Made by a program: the position numbers and the translations under genes
The notes under the pieces: model-generated
Seen by the model: the letters and a program-made list of their open reading frames with translations, nothing else
Database searches by the model: none
What the model was told of the DNA's origin: nothing
Origin: Polymorphobacter fuscus
GTDB taxonomy: Bacteria > Pseudomonadota > Alphaproteobacteria > Sphingomonadales > Sphingomonadaceae
Length of the DNA stretch: 64,000 nucleotides
Assembly: GCF_011927825.1 (NCBI RefSeq)
Contig: NZ_JAATJI010000002.1
Span: forward strand, 124,001-188,000
Reading direction: 5' to 3'
In this document: piece after piece, positions 44,257 through 54,318 of the stretch
How the letters are laid out: every line of letters starts with the position of its first letter
Position numbering within the stretch: the stretch's first letter is position 1

Positions 44257-45632
44257 TGGCTGACATGGCCGACACGGATCTCGAGGATGCGCTGGAGCTG
44301 CTTTACGCATGCCCGGTCGGGATCGTGCAGGCCACGCTCGACGGCGGCATCGTCATGGTCAATCCGATGGCGATGAACCTGCTCCTGCCGATCTCCGCAG
44401 ACGGCATCGTCGTCAACCTGTTCACCGTGCTCAACCGCTATTCACCGGAATTGCGCAGCAAGATCAGGGAGTTCACCGACCGACAGGGGACATTGTGCGA
44501 GAACCTTCGCATTTTCGTCAATGCGGCCGGCAAGAACGGCGCTGCCGATGCGCATGTGCTGTCGTGTACGCTCATCAAGATCAATGATCGCAAGATGATT
44601 GCCACGCTGTCGGACGTGTCGCAGCAGGTCGTCCAGGAAGGGCGGCTGCGGCAGGCCGAAACCTGGTTCGCCACCCTGATCGATTCGGTCAACGACTTTG
44701 CCGTCATCTCGCTCGATCGCCATGGCATCATCGACGGCGTCAACCCGGCCGCGGCCCTGCTGACCGGCGCCAGCCAGGAAGTGATGATCGGCCAGCGGCT
44801 CGACCGGTTCGACACGCCGGAACAGGGTGGATCGACCTATAGCGCGCTGGAGCAGATGGCGATCGCGCAGCGCGACGGCTGGCATCTCGACGAAGGCTGG
44901 CGCCAACGGGCGAATGGCGAGCGCTTCTGGTGTCAACGCCTGCTGGCGGCGCGCAGCGAGGACATGGTCCGGGGCGAGCGGATCGTTTCAGGCTATACCG
45001 TCGTCCTGCGCGACGTGACCCGCGGCGATTCCGACAGCGCGCGACTGAAGGAGATGCTGACCACCGACCACCTTACCGGGGCGTGCAATCGGGCGCACTT
45101 TTTCGAACTGGCCGAGCGGCAGCGAAGCCGGCGCAACCTCAACGAAGCGCCGCTTTCGATCATCGTTCTCGACATCGATTGCTTCAAGCAGATCAACGAC
45201 AATCATGGCCATGCCGCCGGCGACACCACGCTGAAGCTGCTGACCCGATTGTGCCGCTCCCTGCTGCGCGCCACCGATACCTTTGCGCGCATGGGCGGCG
45301 AGGAGTTCGTCGTGCTGCTGCCGGGCATGGACCTGGACGGCTCCGTCCGCACGGCGGAACGGCTCCGCATCGCGATCGCCGCCATGCCGGTGCAACTTGG
45401 CGACGCGGTCATCAACATCACCGCCAGCTTCGGGTGCGCCGTCATGGACGGCAACGGCATTTCGCTCGCCGAGGCGCTCGAGGTGGCTGACCGTTGCCTG
45501 TACCGCGCCAAGCGCGGCGGCCGCAATCGCGTCGAGCCGGCGCTATCCTCGCCTGTATCGTCGCCGGTTGCGGTGACGTCGCCGGTGCCACGCGCCAGGC
45601 GTCGCCGGGCCGCCGATCTGACACCGCCGTGA
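44256..45632 (+). CDS. PAS-PAS-GGDEF diguanylate cyclase
   Basis: 458 residues from the ATG at 44256, which overlaps the stop of the PYP gene. Two PAS domains come first: LLYACPVGIVQATLDGGI at residues ~15-130 and TLIDSVNDFAVISLDRHG at ~140-260. A complete GGDEF follows: DHLTGACNRAHFFEL, DIDCFKQINDNHGHAAGD and ARMGGEEFVVLLPG. RATD five residues before GGEEF is the inhibitory RxxD site, so product feedback is expected. The C-terminus is a Ser/Pro/Arg-rich tail. There are no membrane helices. With the upstream EAL and PYP genes it makes a light/c-di-GMP unit. Confidence 0.93.
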   Translation: MADMADTDLEDALELLYACPVGIVQATLDGGIVMVNPMAMNLLLPISADGIVVNLFTVLNRYSPELRSKIREFTDRQGTLCENLRIFVNAAGKNGAADAHVLSCTLIKINDRKMIATLSDVSQQVVQEGRLRQAETWFATLIDSVNDFAVISLDRHGIIDGVNPAAALLTGASQEVMIGQRLDRFDTPEQGGSTYSALEQMAIAQRDGWHLDEGWRQRANGERFWCQRLLAARSEDMVRGERIVSGYTVVLRDVTRGDSDSARLKEMLTTDHLTGACNRAHFFELAERQRSRRNLNEAPLSIIVLDIDCFKQINDNHGHAAGDTTLKLLTRLCRSLLRATDTFARMGGEEFVVLLPGMDLDGSVRTAERLRIAIAAMPVQLGDAVINITASFGCAVMDGNGISLAEALEVADRCLYRAKRGGRNRVEPALSSPVSSPVAVTSPVPRARRRRAADLTPP

Positions 45633-45648
45633 TTGTCGTCGCGGTCGG

Positions 45649-46794
45649 TCAGAACAGCGCCGCCACGACGGCGATGGCGCGTTCGGCTTCGCCGCGATCG
45701 GGGGTTTCGCTGTCGATGCCATAGCCCCACATGTCGCTGTCGCCGACATATTGGACAACGATGCCGTCGTTGCGCGGCAAGATCGAGACCGAGCGATAAT
45801 AGAGGCCGTAACGGACCTCCGGTTGCGGCGCCAGCCAGGCGATCTGGCCGCGGACCGGGACGATGCTGTCATCGCGCATCAGCGCGCGGGCGCCGTAACC
45901 GGTGCAGTTGACCACCACCGGCTGCGACAGCCGGGCAAAGTCGGCGGGCGTTTCGAAATGCGCCTGCTCGATATGACCCCCTTCGATGAGGAAATCCTGC
46001 ATCAACCGCTGGCCGAGCGCGGCGACGTTGAACTGCATCGACGTGCCGTGGCGGACGGTGTCGACCGGAAACGGATGCTGGGCGCGGGACAGGCTGCGGA
46101 ACGGCGGCACGATATCGGCGATGCGCTCGCCATATTCGGCAAAGTGAATGGCGCCGGCGGGTCGCGGCGGGCGCGGGAGGCCGGGCGACAGCAGCGTGTA
46201 GCGGTCAGACCACACCACCGGATCGCCGGGGAGCCCGACATAGCTTTGGTGGATGGGGAAGCTGGCACGAGCCATCGCCTCCCACAGCGCCGGAAATTGC
46301 GCGGTGACGGCGTTGGCATCGGCGATGCGCGAATCGGGGGACCAGGTGCCGGTGGCGCGGGCGGAGCGGGTCTGCGGCAGGCGTTCCCGGGCATAGATGG
46401 TGACGCGGGCGCCGGCGCGCTGCAGCGTCAGCGCCGTGGTGATGCCGATGGCGCCGCAGCCGATGACGGCGATGTCCCGGCGGCCATCCGCCATGGCATT
46501 GCGCGCGGCAATGGCGGCGGCGCCCCAGGACAGCGACCAGCCGCTGCCGCCATGGCCATAATTGTGGACGACGCGCTTGCCCCCGATGGTTTCGATATCC
46601 ATGCGCGGCCCGGCGGCGCGAAACGGGCGCAGGCAGACGGTGATATGGGTGATGCGGTCGGGGTCCATCCGCAGCGGCGCCAGCGGCTGCGGTGCGAAGC
46701 CGGGCGCGGCGGCAAGCCTGGGCGTCGCCGCGACGCAGCCCGACAGGCCAAGGCCGCCGATGCCGGCCATGAGCGTGCGGCGGCTGGTGATCAT
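45649..46794 (-). CDS. Tat-exported FAD-dependent oxidoreductase (D-amino-acid oxidase fold)
   Basis: 381 residues. The N-terminus ITSRRTLMAGIGGLGLSGC carries a twin-arginine motif, a hydrophobic core and a lipobox-like Cys20, so a Tat-dependent lipoprotein is likely. The FAD Rossmann motif IAVIGCGAIGITTALTLQRAG is displaced to residues ~108-128, and VVNCTGYGARAL and RDDSIVPVRGQIAWL are DAO-family segments. The substrate is probably a D-amino acid or amine, but this is not certain. Last gene of the argS operon, overlapping the scpB stop by four bases. Confidence 0.85.
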   Translation of the reverse strand: MITSRRTLMAGIGGLGLSGCVAATPRLAAAPGFAPQPLAPLRMDPDRITHITVCLRPFRAAGPRMDIETIGGKRVVHNYGHGGSGWSLSWGAAAIAARNAMADGRRDIAVIGCGAIGITTALTLQRAGARVTIYARERLPQTRSARATGTWSPDSRIADANAVTAQFPALWEAMARASFPIHQSYVGLPGDPVVWSDRYTLLSPGLPRPPRPAGAIHFAEYGERIADIVPPFRSLSRAQHPFPVDTVRHGTSMQFNVAALGQRLMQDFLIEGGHIEQAHFETPADFARLSQPVVVNCTGYGARALMRDDSIVPVRGQIAWLAPQPEVRYGLYYRSVSILPRNDGIVVQYVGDSDMWGYGIDSETPDRGEAERAIAVVAALF

Positions 46795-47414
46795 TCGCGG
46801 TCTCCGCTGAAGGGCAAGGCGAGTTCGGTGGGCGGTTCGCGATCGAGCAGGCCGGCGGCCTTCAGATCGGCGATGCCGGGCAGGTCGCGCCGGCTGGTCA
46901 GGTTGAAATGGACGAGAAAACCCGGCGTGGTGGCATATTGCAGCGGCCGGCCCGGGGTTTCGCGGCGGCCGGCGGGGCGGATCCAGCCCGCCTCAAGCAG
47001 CACGTCGATGGTGCCGGCGGAGACCGCGACGCCGCGGATTTCCTCGATTTCAGGGCGGGTGACGGGTTCGTGATAGGCGATGATGGCGAGTGTTTCGACC
47101 GCGGCGCGCGACAGTTTGCGCACCTGCTCGCGCGCCGGCCGCAGATGATGGGCAAGGTCGGCCGCGGTCTGGAACTGCCAGCGGCCGCCGCGTTCGACGA
47201 GGTTTATGCCGCCCGGCGCATAGCTGTCCGCCAGTTCGGCGAGCAGGGCGGGCAGGTCGCCGCGCTGGCCGACATGGGCGGCAATGTCGGCGAGGGTGAG
47301 CGGGGCGGCGGCAGCGAAGATCACTGCTTCGAGCGCGCGCAGGGTTTCGAAGTCGGTCACGGGCGCGCTGGCGATCCCCGCGTTGTCTGCAATGGGGCCG
47401 CCAGGGCCGTTCAT
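46791..47414 (-). CDS. scpB: Segregation and condensation protein ScpB
   Basis: 207 residues. Winged-helix pair with LRALEAVIFAAAAPLTLADIA, then ETLAIIAYHEPVTRPEIEEIRGV, and GRPLQYATTPGFLVHF near the end, all standard for ScpB. It binds ScpA and SMC in chromosome condensation. It overlaps scpA by four bases. In most relatives tatA follows; here the FAD oxidoreductase does. Confidence 0.95.
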   Translation of the reverse strand: MNGPGGPIADNAGIASAPVTDFETLRALEAVIFAAAAPLTLADIAAHVGQRGDLPALLAELADSYAPGGINLVERGGRWQFQTAADLAHHLRPAREQVRKLSRAAVETLAIIAYHEPVTRPEIEEIRGVAVSAGTIDVLLEAGWIRPAGRRETPGRPLQYATTPGFLVHFNLTSRRDLPGIADLKAAGLLDREPPTELALPFSGDRE

Positions 47415-48172
47415 CGCGCGCGCACCAATATCGGCGCGAAGGCGGCCCCCTGGCTGAGGCTGGCCTTGCCGAGCCGCGTCAGTTCCAGCGCGGCGACAAA
47501 GCTGCTGGCAAGCACCGAGCGGGCATAGCTTTCGTCGGAGAGGTCGTCGGGAAGGAAGCGCGACAATTCGGTCCAGTCGAGGCTGGCGCCGAGCAGGCGT
47601 TCAAGGCGTTCGATGGCTTCGTCGAGCGCCATGACCGGGCGGCGACGGACGACATGGACGTTGGCGTTGCTGCGCGCCTTGATGGCGCCATAGGCCGTGA
47701 CGAGGTCGAAGTAGCTGGTATCGTAGCGCGCGATGGTTTCGCGCGTCAGACCTTCGGGGTTGGCGCGGGTGAACGTGTCCCAGCCGCGCTGCGGGCGGGC
47801 GAGGAGGCGGGCGCCCGCGTCGCGCATGGCATCGAGGCGCTGCAACTGGAACTGCAGCTTCAGCGCCAGGTCGTGCGGGTCGGGTTCCGCCTCGGGATCG
47901 GGGGGCAGCAGCAGCGCCGATTTGAGATAGGCGAGCCAGGCCGCCATGACGAGATAATCGGCGGCGAGTTCGAGGCTGAGCGCGCGGGCGTCGCGGATGA
48001 AGGCGAGATACTGGTCGACCAGCGCCAGAATGGAGATCTGCGCGAGATCGACCTTCTGGCTGCGGGCGAGGGCGAGCAGCAGGTCGAGCGGGCCTTCCCA
48101 GCTGCCGAGTTGCAGGACGAGCGTGCTGGCGCCGCTGCGGTGGGGAGCGTCGAAGGCGTCCGCCTCGGTCAC
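47411..48172 (-). CDS. scpA: Segregation and condensation protein ScpA
   Basis: 253 residues from the GTG at 48172, which overlaps the nagZ stop by four bases. The kleisin signature WEGPLDLLLALARSQKVDLAQI is near the N-terminus, and the ALVDQYLAFIRDARALSLELAADYLVMAAWLAYLKS helices follow. The C-terminal winged helix is RFLPDDLSDESYARSVLASSFVAALEL. ScpA bridges the SMC heads. Confidence 0.95.
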   Translation of the reverse strand: MTEADAFDAPHRSGASTLVLQLGSWEGPLDLLLALARSQKVDLAQISILALVDQYLAFIRDARALSLELAADYLVMAAWLAYLKSALLLPPDPEAEPDPHDLALKLQFQLQRLDAMRDAGARLLARPQRGWDTFTRANPEGLTRETIARYDTSYFDLVTAYGAIKARSNANVHVVRRRPVMALDEAIERLERLLGASLDWTELSRFLPDDLSDESYARSVLASSFVAALELTRLGKASLSQGAAFAPILVRAR

Positions 48173-49209
48173 GCAAGCGCCAGCAGGCGATCGCGGGCGT
48201 CGGCCCATTGGGCGGCAGGCGTGGCGTCGCCGGAGGCTATGCTGGCCATGGCGGCGTCGAGCCGGGCCCGGGCAGCCGCGCCGATCTCGGGAACCGCCTC
48301 GCAGACGGAGCGCATCTCGGCGAAGTCGCCGGAGCAATGGAGGGCGATGTCGCAGCCGGCGTCGAGGCAGGCGAGGGCGCGGGCGCCGAAGTCTGCGAGC
48401 GCATTGCTGCCCGCCGGATAGCCACCGGCGCTGGGGGCGCCAAGCGCCTTCATGCCGATATCGTCGGACATCAACAGATTCTGGAAGCCGATGTCGGTGC
48501 GGATGAGGTCGATGACGATCGGCGACAGGGTGGCGCAGCGATCGGGGTCGAGCGCGGTGTAGGTGACATGCGCGGTCATCGCCATCGGGGCCCAGTTCAG
48601 CGTCCGGAAGGGCCGGAAATCGCGCTCCAGTTCGGCGCGGCTCGCGGTGACGACGGGAAGTTCCAGATGGCTGTCGGCGGCGGCGCGGCCATGGCCCGGG
48701 ATGTGCTTGACGACGCCGCAGACGCCGCCCTGCGCCAGGCCGTCGAGCGTCATGCGGCCGAGCGCCGCCACCTGCATCGGATCGGCGCCATAGGCACGGT
48801 CGCCGATGATGTCATGGCCGCCGGGATCGCGGACATCGAGCAGCGGCAGGCAATCGACGGTGATGCCGAGGTCGCGGAGCAGTGCGGCGAGCGACAGGGC
48901 GTTGAGGCGAGCAGCTTCCATCGCAGTGACCGGCGCCTTGTCGTACAACTGCGCAAAGACGTCGCCGGCGGGATATTCCGGCCAGTGCGGCGGGCGCAGG
49001 CGCGCGACCCGGCCGCCTTCCTGGTCGATCAGGATGGGCAGGGCGCGGCCGGCGAGATCGGTCAGGCTGGCGGTCAGCGCGCGGACCTGGTCCGGGGTGT
49101 CGATATTGCGTTTGAACAGGATATAGCCGGCCGGGTCGGCAGCGCGGAACAGCGCCGTTTCGTCGGGTGTGAGGGCGAGGCCTTCGAGGCCGAGGAAGGT
49201 CGGTTGCAA
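48169..49209 (-). CDS. nagZ: Beta-N-acetylhexosaminidase NagZ (GH3)
   Basis: 346 residues. GH3 features: LPILIDQEGGRVARLRPPHW, VDCLPLLDVRDPGGHDIIGDRAYG, the catalytic His loop GVVKHIPGHGRAAADSH, and the nucleophile Asp in LLMSDDIGM. It removes GlcNAc from cytoplasmic muropeptides in murein recycling. Part of the argS - SPOR - nagZ - scpA - scpB operon conserved in Alphaproteobacteria. Confidence 0.95.
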   Translation of the reverse strand: MQPTFLGLEGLALTPDETALFRAADPAGYILFKRNIDTPDQVRALTASLTDLAGRALPILIDQEGGRVARLRPPHWPEYPAGDVFAQLYDKAPVTAMEAARLNALSLAALLRDLGITVDCLPLLDVRDPGGHDIIGDRAYGADPMQVAALGRMTLDGLAQGGVCGVVKHIPGHGRAAADSHLELPVVTASRAELERDFRPFRTLNWAPMAMTAHVTYTALDPDRCATLSPIVIDLIRTDIGFQNLLMSDDIGMKALGAPSAGGYPAGSNALADFGARALACLDAGCDIALHCSGDFAEMRSVCEAVPEIGAAARARLDAAMASIASGDATPAAQWADARDRLLALA

Positions 49210-49213
49210 GGCG

Positions 49214-50092
49214 TTACTCCACGGCGGCGCAGGCGTCGCCGGCTGCCTTCAGCTTTGCGCAGGTGGCAGCGGTGTCGCCGCTGGCGGCCCGCAGGCGATA
49301 CAGTGTCTTGCCGCCGCTTTCGACGGTGACGATGCGCTTGCCGGCCAGACCATGTTTGCCGGCGAGGCTGGCCCAGGCGGCGTTCGCCTTGTCCTCGCTC
49401 GAAAAGGCGCCGAGCTGGACGGTGCCGGCCTTGCCCGGATTCGCCTTGGCGGCATCGGGCCTGGCCGGTTCGGATCTTGCAGGGTCGGGCCGCGGCGCTT
49501 CGGCCCTTGGCGCGGCGGCGGCGGGGCGTGTCGGCGTCGGCGCCGGGCCTGGTGCCTGACCTGGCGCGGGCTTGGCCACCGGCGCTGGCGGCTTGACGGT
49601 CACCACCGATGCGGCGGGCGGCGTCGCGGTGCGCGGCGTCGCCGGCGCGATGATCGGGGGAATCGGATCGCTGACGCCTTCGGGGACCAGTTCGCGCGGC
49701 GCGCCGGTGGCACCGGGCGTTCCGGGACGCGGCAGCGGGGTTTCCGCCGCCAGATTGGGGTCGATATTGCTGCCCGTGTCGATGCCTTCGCCGGCCGTGT
49801 ACATGCTGCCGTCGAGGCCATCGATCTTCATGCCGGCGGGGTCGGTGGGGGGGATCTTGTACGGTCCCGGCTCCGCCGTGATGACCGGTGCCTGTTCGGC
49901 ATTCATATAGCCCTGGGTCGAACCGCCGTCCTTTTTCGACATCAGCAGGATAAGGCCGACCGCAGCGACCGTGGCGAGCGCCAGCACGATGAACAATGTC
50001 CAGAACAGCGATCGCCGGCTGACCACGGTGCGGGCCGCCGGTTGGGCTTCGGCGAGCCAGGGCGCGTCGTCATCATCGGCGCGGCGGGCCAT
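49214..50092 (-). CDS. SPOR-domain membrane protein
   Basis: 292 residues. A cytoplasmic N-terminus, one membrane helix (SLFWTLFIVLALATVAAVGLILLM, ~28-51), a long Pro/Ala-rich periplasmic linker (~130-215), and a C-terminal SPOR domain (TVQLGAFSSEDKANAAWASL). SPOR domains bind denuded glycan at the septum, so a division-related role is likely. Its ATG overlaps the argS stop. Confidence 0.9.
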   Translation of the reverse strand: MARRADDDDAPWLAEAQPAARTVVSRRSLFWTLFIVLALATVAAVGLILLMSKKDGGSTQGYMNAEQAPVITAEPGPYKIPPTDPAGMKIDGLDGSMYTAGEGIDTGSNIDPNLAAETPLPRPGTPGATGAPRELVPEGVSDPIPPIIAPATPRTATPPAASVVTVKPPAPVAKPAPGQAPGPAPTPTRPAAAAPRAEAPRPDPARSEPARPDAAKANPGKAGTVQLGAFSSEDKANAAWASLAGKHGLAGKRIVTVESGGKTLYRLRAASGDTAATCAKLKAAGDACAAVE

Positions 50093-51813
50093 CAGTGCAG
50101 CTCGTCGGCGGCTTCGACGCCCATCACCGCCAGGCCGTTGCGGATGACCTGGCCGACGGCATCGGCGAGGTGGAGGCGCGCGGCGGTCAATGCCGGGGCG
50201 TCGGCGCGGACGAAACGGCGCGCGGCGTCGTCATTGCCCATGTTCCACTGGGTGTGGAAGACAGCGGCGAGATCGCCGAGGTAAAAGGCGATGCGGTGCG
50301 GCTCGCGTGCGTCGGCCGCTTGTTCGACGATGCGCGGCCACAGCGCCGCGGTCTTGACCAGCGCCAGGTCGGCATCGTCGAGCAGGGCGAGGTCGGGCGG
50401 CGGCAGGTCGATGCCGGCCTCCTTCGCCTTGCGGCCGAGCGAGGCGATGCGGGCATGGGCGTACTGGACGTAGAAAACCGGATTGTCGCGCGATTGCTCG
50501 ACGACCTTGGCAAAGTCGAAATCGAGTTGGGAATCGCTGCGCTTGGTCAGCATGATGAAGCGCACGACGTCCTTGCCGACCTCCTCCACCACATCGGCCA
50601 GCGTGACGAAATTGCCCGACCGCTTCGACATCTTCACCGGCTCGCCGGCGCGCAGCAGCTTGACCATCTGGACGATCTTGATGTCGAGCGGTACCTTGTT
50701 GTCGCTGAGTGCCCGCACCGCGGCCTGCATGCGTTTGACATAGCCGCCATGGTCGGCGCCGAACATGTCGACCAGCGCCGAATAGCCCCGCTCCAGCTTG
50801 TCCCAGTGATAGGCGACGTCGCCGGCGAAATAGGTCCAGCTGCCGTCCGATTTCTTCAGCGCGCGGTCGGTGTCGTCGCCGAACTGGCTGGCGCGGAACA
50901 AGGTCTGCGGGCGCGGTTCCCAATCATCGGCGGCCTCGCCCTTGGGCGCTTCGAGGACGCCTTCATAAATCAGCCCCTTGGCGTCGAGCGTGTCGAGCGC
51001 CTGCTGGACCCGGTCGCCCAAGGACGCTTCGGAAAAGAACACGTCCTGCTTGATGCCGAGCAGCAGCAGGTCGTCGCGGATGCGGTCCATCATCAGCGCG
51101 ACGGTGCGGCTGCGGAACGCCGGCAGCCATTCGGCCTCGGGCGCGCCGACATAGCGCGGGCCGAAATCGGCGGCGAGCGCCTCGCCAACGGGGACCAGGT
51201 AATCGCCGGGGTAGAAGCCTTCGGGAATGGCGATGGTTTCGCCGAGCGCCTCACGATAGCGCAGGTGCGCCGATCGAGCGAGCGTGTCGACCTGGCCGCC
51301 GGCATCGTTGATATAATATTCGCGGGTCACGTCGAAACCGGCGAACTCCAGCGTCGCTGCCAGCGCATCGCCGACCACGGCGCCGCGACAATGGCCCATG
51401 TGCATGGGGCCGGTGGGGTTGGCCGATACATATTCGACATTGACCCGGTGGCCGCCGCCCATCGTCGACCGGCCATAATCGGCGCCGGCAGCGTGGATGG
51501 CGGTGATTTCGGCACGCCAGACATCGGGGCTGAGCCGCAGGTTGAGAAAGCCGGGCCCTGCCACCTCGGCCTGTGCGACGTCATCGAGACGGTTGAGCTT
51601 GAGCGCCAGCAGCATGGCGATATCGCGCGGTTTCATGCCGGCGGGCTTCGCCAGCACCATCGCCGCGTTCGTGGCGAGATCGCCATGGCTCGGGTCGCGG
51701 GGTGGTTCGACGGCGACGGCGCGCGTGTCGAGACCCGCCGGAAGGTCACCTTCCGCCATCAACGTGGCGAGGGCGGTGGCGACATGGGCAGCAAAACGCG
51801 GATAGAGGTTCAA
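50092..51813 (-). CDS. argS: Arginyl-tRNA synthetase
   Basis: 573 residues from the TTG at 51813, chosen because the product then begins [14 protein letters not shown] like its family; the frame extends further upstream. Class I signatures: [20 protein letters not shown] contains the HIGH motif (HMGH), and [14 protein letters not shown] is the KMSKS loop. The C-terminal anticodon-binding DALR region follows. First gene of the operon reaching scpB and the FAD oxidoreductase. Confidence 0.97.
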   Translation of the reverse strand: MNLYPRFAAHVATALATLMAEGDLPAGLDTRAVAVEPPRDPSHGDLATNAAMVLAKPAGMKPRDIAMLLALKLNRLDDVAQAEVAGPGFLNLRLSPDVWRAEITAIHAAGADYGRSTMGGGHRVNVEYVSANPTGPMHMGHCRGAVVGDALAATLEFAGFDVTREYYINDAGGQVDTLARSAHLRYREALGETIAIPEGFYPGDYLVPVGEALAADFGPRYVGAPEAEWLPAFRSRTVALMMDRIRDDLLLLGIKQDVFFSEASLGDRVQQALDTLDAKGLIYEGVLEAPKGEAADDWEPRPQTLFRASQFGDDTDRALKKSDGSWTYFAGDVAYHWDKLERGYSALVDMFGADHGGYVKRMQAAVRALSDNKVPLDIKIVQMVKLLRAGEPVKMSKRSGNFVTLADVVEEVGKDVVRFIMLTKRSDSQLDFDFAKVVEQSRDNPVFYVQYAHARIASLGRKAKEAGIDLPPPDLALLDDADLALVKTAALWPRIVEQAADAREPHRIAFYLGDLAAVFHTQWNMGNDDAARRFVRADAPALTAARLHLADAVGQVIRNGLAVMGVEAADELH

Positions 51814-51928
51814 GGCGGGGTCCGGTGCGGGAGGTTGCAAGTCCCTCCTACTGCCCGGCGCGGCTGGCGTCATCCCCCATGCTGTCTCGCACATGCAACA
51901 AAGCCGCCGCCCGCCCGTTGGCACGTTC

Positions 51929-53191
51929 ATGTATGACTTCAACTCCTACCATCTGTTGCTTGCGGCGATCGGGACGGTGACGATCATCGCCTATTGGGTT
52001 CCGCGCTTTGTTTCGGGGCGCGAGCCGGCAGCGTCGGCGCTGCTGATCGGGCTGGGGCTTGCCGTGTTCGGACTTGTCCCGGGAATGCCGAAGGCCATTG
52101 ACCCGATCAGCAACCCGGTGCCGTGGGAGCATATCAGCGAGGTCTGCGTCATCGTCGGCCTTTTCGGCGTCGGATTGAAGATCGACAACCTCCGCGGCTG
52201 GCGGCACTGGCGCCCAACGGCGCGACTGCTCGTGGTGGCCATGCCGCTGTCCATCGCCGCGGTGGCCGGTTTGGGATGGGCAATCGGCGGGATGACGTTC
52301 GCCGGGGCGTTGCTTCTGGGCGCGGTGCTGGCCCCCACCGACCCGGTGCTCGCCGGCGATGTGCAGGTCGGGCCACCGCGCGAGGGCGGCGAGCATCCGG
52401 TGCGCTTTGCACTGACAACCGAGGCGGGCCTCAATGACGGACTGGCCTTTCCTTTTGTCCACCTGGCGCTGACACTCGCGGTGGCGGGGGCGGTGACGCC
52501 GGACCTGATCGGCGAGTGGCTGTGGCGCGATGTCGTCTATCGGATCGTCGTCGGCGCCGGCTGCGGGGTCGCGCTGGGCTGGCTGCTGGGCCGCATATTG
52601 TTCATCCTGCCGCGGGAGAATTCGCTCGCCAAGACCGAAGCCGGGGTCATCGCGCTGGCCGGTGTGCTGGCGGCCTATGGCCTGACCGAGCTGGCCGAGG
52701 GCTATGGTTTCATCGCGGCCTTTCTTGCTGGCCTGACGTTGCGCCAAGCCGAAGCCGCGCACGAATTCCACGTCCGAATGCACGGTTTTTCGGAGAACAT
52801 CGAGCATGCGCTGACCGCGCTGCTGCTCATCGGGCTGGGCGCTGCGCTTCCGTCGCTGCTGCCGGCGCTGGGCTGGACCGAGGCGGCGATCGGCCTCGCG
52901 CTGGTGTTCGTCGTGCGCCCGCTCGCAGCGTGGGTGGCGCTGAAGGGTGCGATGCACAAGACTCGCGAGCGCTCGGTCGTGGCATTCTATGGGGTGCGCG
53001 GTGTCGGCTCGATCTACTATCTTGCCTATGCCGGATCGCACATGCAGCTGCTCAACGAAGCGCAGCTTTGGGCGATCGTTGCCTTCACGGTCCTGCTGTC
53101 GACGATCGTCCACGGCTTCACCGCCGGCCTGGCCGTGGAGCGGGTGACCGGTGAGGCGCCGCCGGGAGGCGACACGGCGGCAGAGACCTGA
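51929..53191 (+). CDS. Cation:proton antiporter (CPA1 type)
   Basis: 420 residues from the ATG at 51929. About twelve membrane helices. The CPA1 core motifs are [16 protein letters not shown] (the Thr-Asp-Pro of the crossing region) and [14 protein letters not shown] (ND pair), with [12 protein letters not shown] near the end. It exchanges Na+ or K+ for H+. It stands alone, divergent from argS. Confidence 0.92.
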   Translation: MYDFNSYHLLLAAIGTVTIIAYWVPRFVSGREPAASALLIGLGLAVFGLVPGMPKAIDPISNPVPWEHISEVCVIVGLFGVGLKIDNLRGWRHWRPTARLLVVAMPLSIAAVAGLGWAIGGMTFAGALLLGAVLAPTDPVLAGDVQVGPPREGGEHPVRFALTTEAGLNDGLAFPFVHLALTLAVAGAVTPDLIGEWLWRDVVYRIVVGAGCGVALGWLLGRILFILPRENSLAKTEAGVIALAGVLAAYGLTELAEGYGFIAAFLAGLTLRQAEAAHEFHVRMHGFSENIEHALTALLLIGLGAALPSLLPALGWTEAAIGLALVFVVRPLAAWVALKGAMHKTRERSVVAFYGVRGVGSIYYLAYAGSHMQLLNEAQLWAIVAFTVLLSTIVHGFTAGLAVERVTGEAPPGGDTAAET

Positions 53192-53217
53192 GCCCGGACG
53201 TCGCCCGCAGTCCCCGA

Positions 53218-54219
53218 TCAGGCGACCGTCTGCTCGATTGCCCCGAAGATCGAATGGTGGCGGTCATCGAGCATCTCGATCCGCACGACATCGCCCGGGG
53301 CCAGGAAGGGCGTTGCCGGCGCGCCGTTTTCGATCGTTTCGACCATGCGGACTTCGGCGATGCAGCTGTAGCCAGCGCCGCCGCTGGCGACGGGCTGGCC
53401 CGGGCCGCCATCGGGACCGCGGTTGGAAACGGTGCCTGAGCCGATGATGCTGCCGGCGGTGATGCTGCGCGTCTTGGCCAGATGCGCGATCAGCGTGCCG
53501 AAATCGAAGGTCATGTCGATGCCGGCATCGGCGCGGCCGAACGGCTGCCCGTTGAGATCGACACTGAGCACGCCGTGGAGCTTGCCGTCGCGCCAGCGGT
53601 CCCCAAGCGCGTCGGGGGTGACGAACACCGGCGACAAGGCGGAGGCGGGTTTCGACTGGACGAAGCCGAAGCCCTTGGCGAGTTCATCGGGGATGAGGCC
53701 GCGCAGCGACACGTCGTTGACGAGGCCGACAAGGCGGATGGCAGCCAGTGCCTGGTCGCGGCTTGCGCCTTGCGGCACATCGCCGGTGACGACAACGACT
53801 TCGGCCTCCAGGTCCAACCCCCAGCCGGCATCCTGGAACGGGATCGGGTCGCGGGGAGCGAGGAAGCGGTCGCTGCCGCCCTGGTACATCAGCGGGTCGG
53901 TCCAGAAGCTGGCAGGCAGTTCGGCGCCGCGCGCCTTCCGCACCAGTTCGACATGGTTCACATAAGCGCTGCCATCGGCCCATTGATAGGCGCGCGGCAG
54001 TGGCGCGGCGACATCGCGTTCGTGGAAGCGGCTGTGCGGGACAGCGTCATGCGCCAGGCTTTCGGCGACACCGCGCAGGATCGGTTCGGCATGATGCCAG
54101 TCGTCGAGTGCCGCCTGCAGGGTCGGGAACATTGGCGGCGGCGCCGCGCACCAGGCGAGATCGTCGGAGACGACGACGAGACGGCCATCCCGGCCGTGGC
54201 GGAGCGAGGCGAGTTTCAT
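53218..54219 (-). CDS. Fumarylacetoacetate hydrolase family protein
   Basis: 333 residues from the ATG at 54219. The FAH fold is recognised by LDLEAEVVVVTGDVP (metal-ligand Glu pair), VNDVSLRGLIPDELAKGFGFVQSKP, SDLGQ-like DLNGQPFGRADAG, and SIIGSGTVSNRG. The length and motifs match the bacterial enzyme of tyrosine and homogentisate breakdown, but homogentisate dioxygenase is not in the window, so the substrate is provisional. Confidence 0.87.
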   Translation of the reverse strand: MKLASLRHGRDGRLVVVSDDLAWCAAPPPMFPTLQAALDDWHHAEPILRGVAESLAHDAVPHSRFHERDVAAPLPRAYQWADGSAYVNHVELVRKARGAELPASFWTDPLMYQGGSDRFLAPRDPIPFQDAGWGLDLEAEVVVVTGDVPQGASRDQALAAIRLVGLVNDVSLRGLIPDELAKGFGFVQSKPASALSPVFVTPDALGDRWRDGKLHGVLSVDLNGQPFGRADAGIDMTFDFGTLIAHLAKTRSITAGSIIGSGTVSNRGPDGGPGQPVASGGAGYSCIAEVRMVETIENGAPATPFLAPGDVVRIEMLDDRHHSIFGAIEQTVA

Positions 54220-54269
54220 GCGGACAGTGGTGAACCTGCCACACGCTGCGCGCAAGACCCTGAAACGCC

Positions 54270-54296
54270 GGCGGCGGGCCCGATGGACCCGCCGCC
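54270..54296 (-). terminator. Hairpin after the PEP-CTERM gene
   Basis: A 9-bp perfect stem GGCGGCGGG/CCCGCCGCC with a nine-base loop. On the minus strand it is followed by GGCGTTTCAG, a short T-run, consistent with termination of the PEP-CTERM gene that ends 23 bases before it. Confidence 0.65.
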
Positions 54297-54318
54297 TTCG
54301 ACTTTCGAGACGCCAGGC

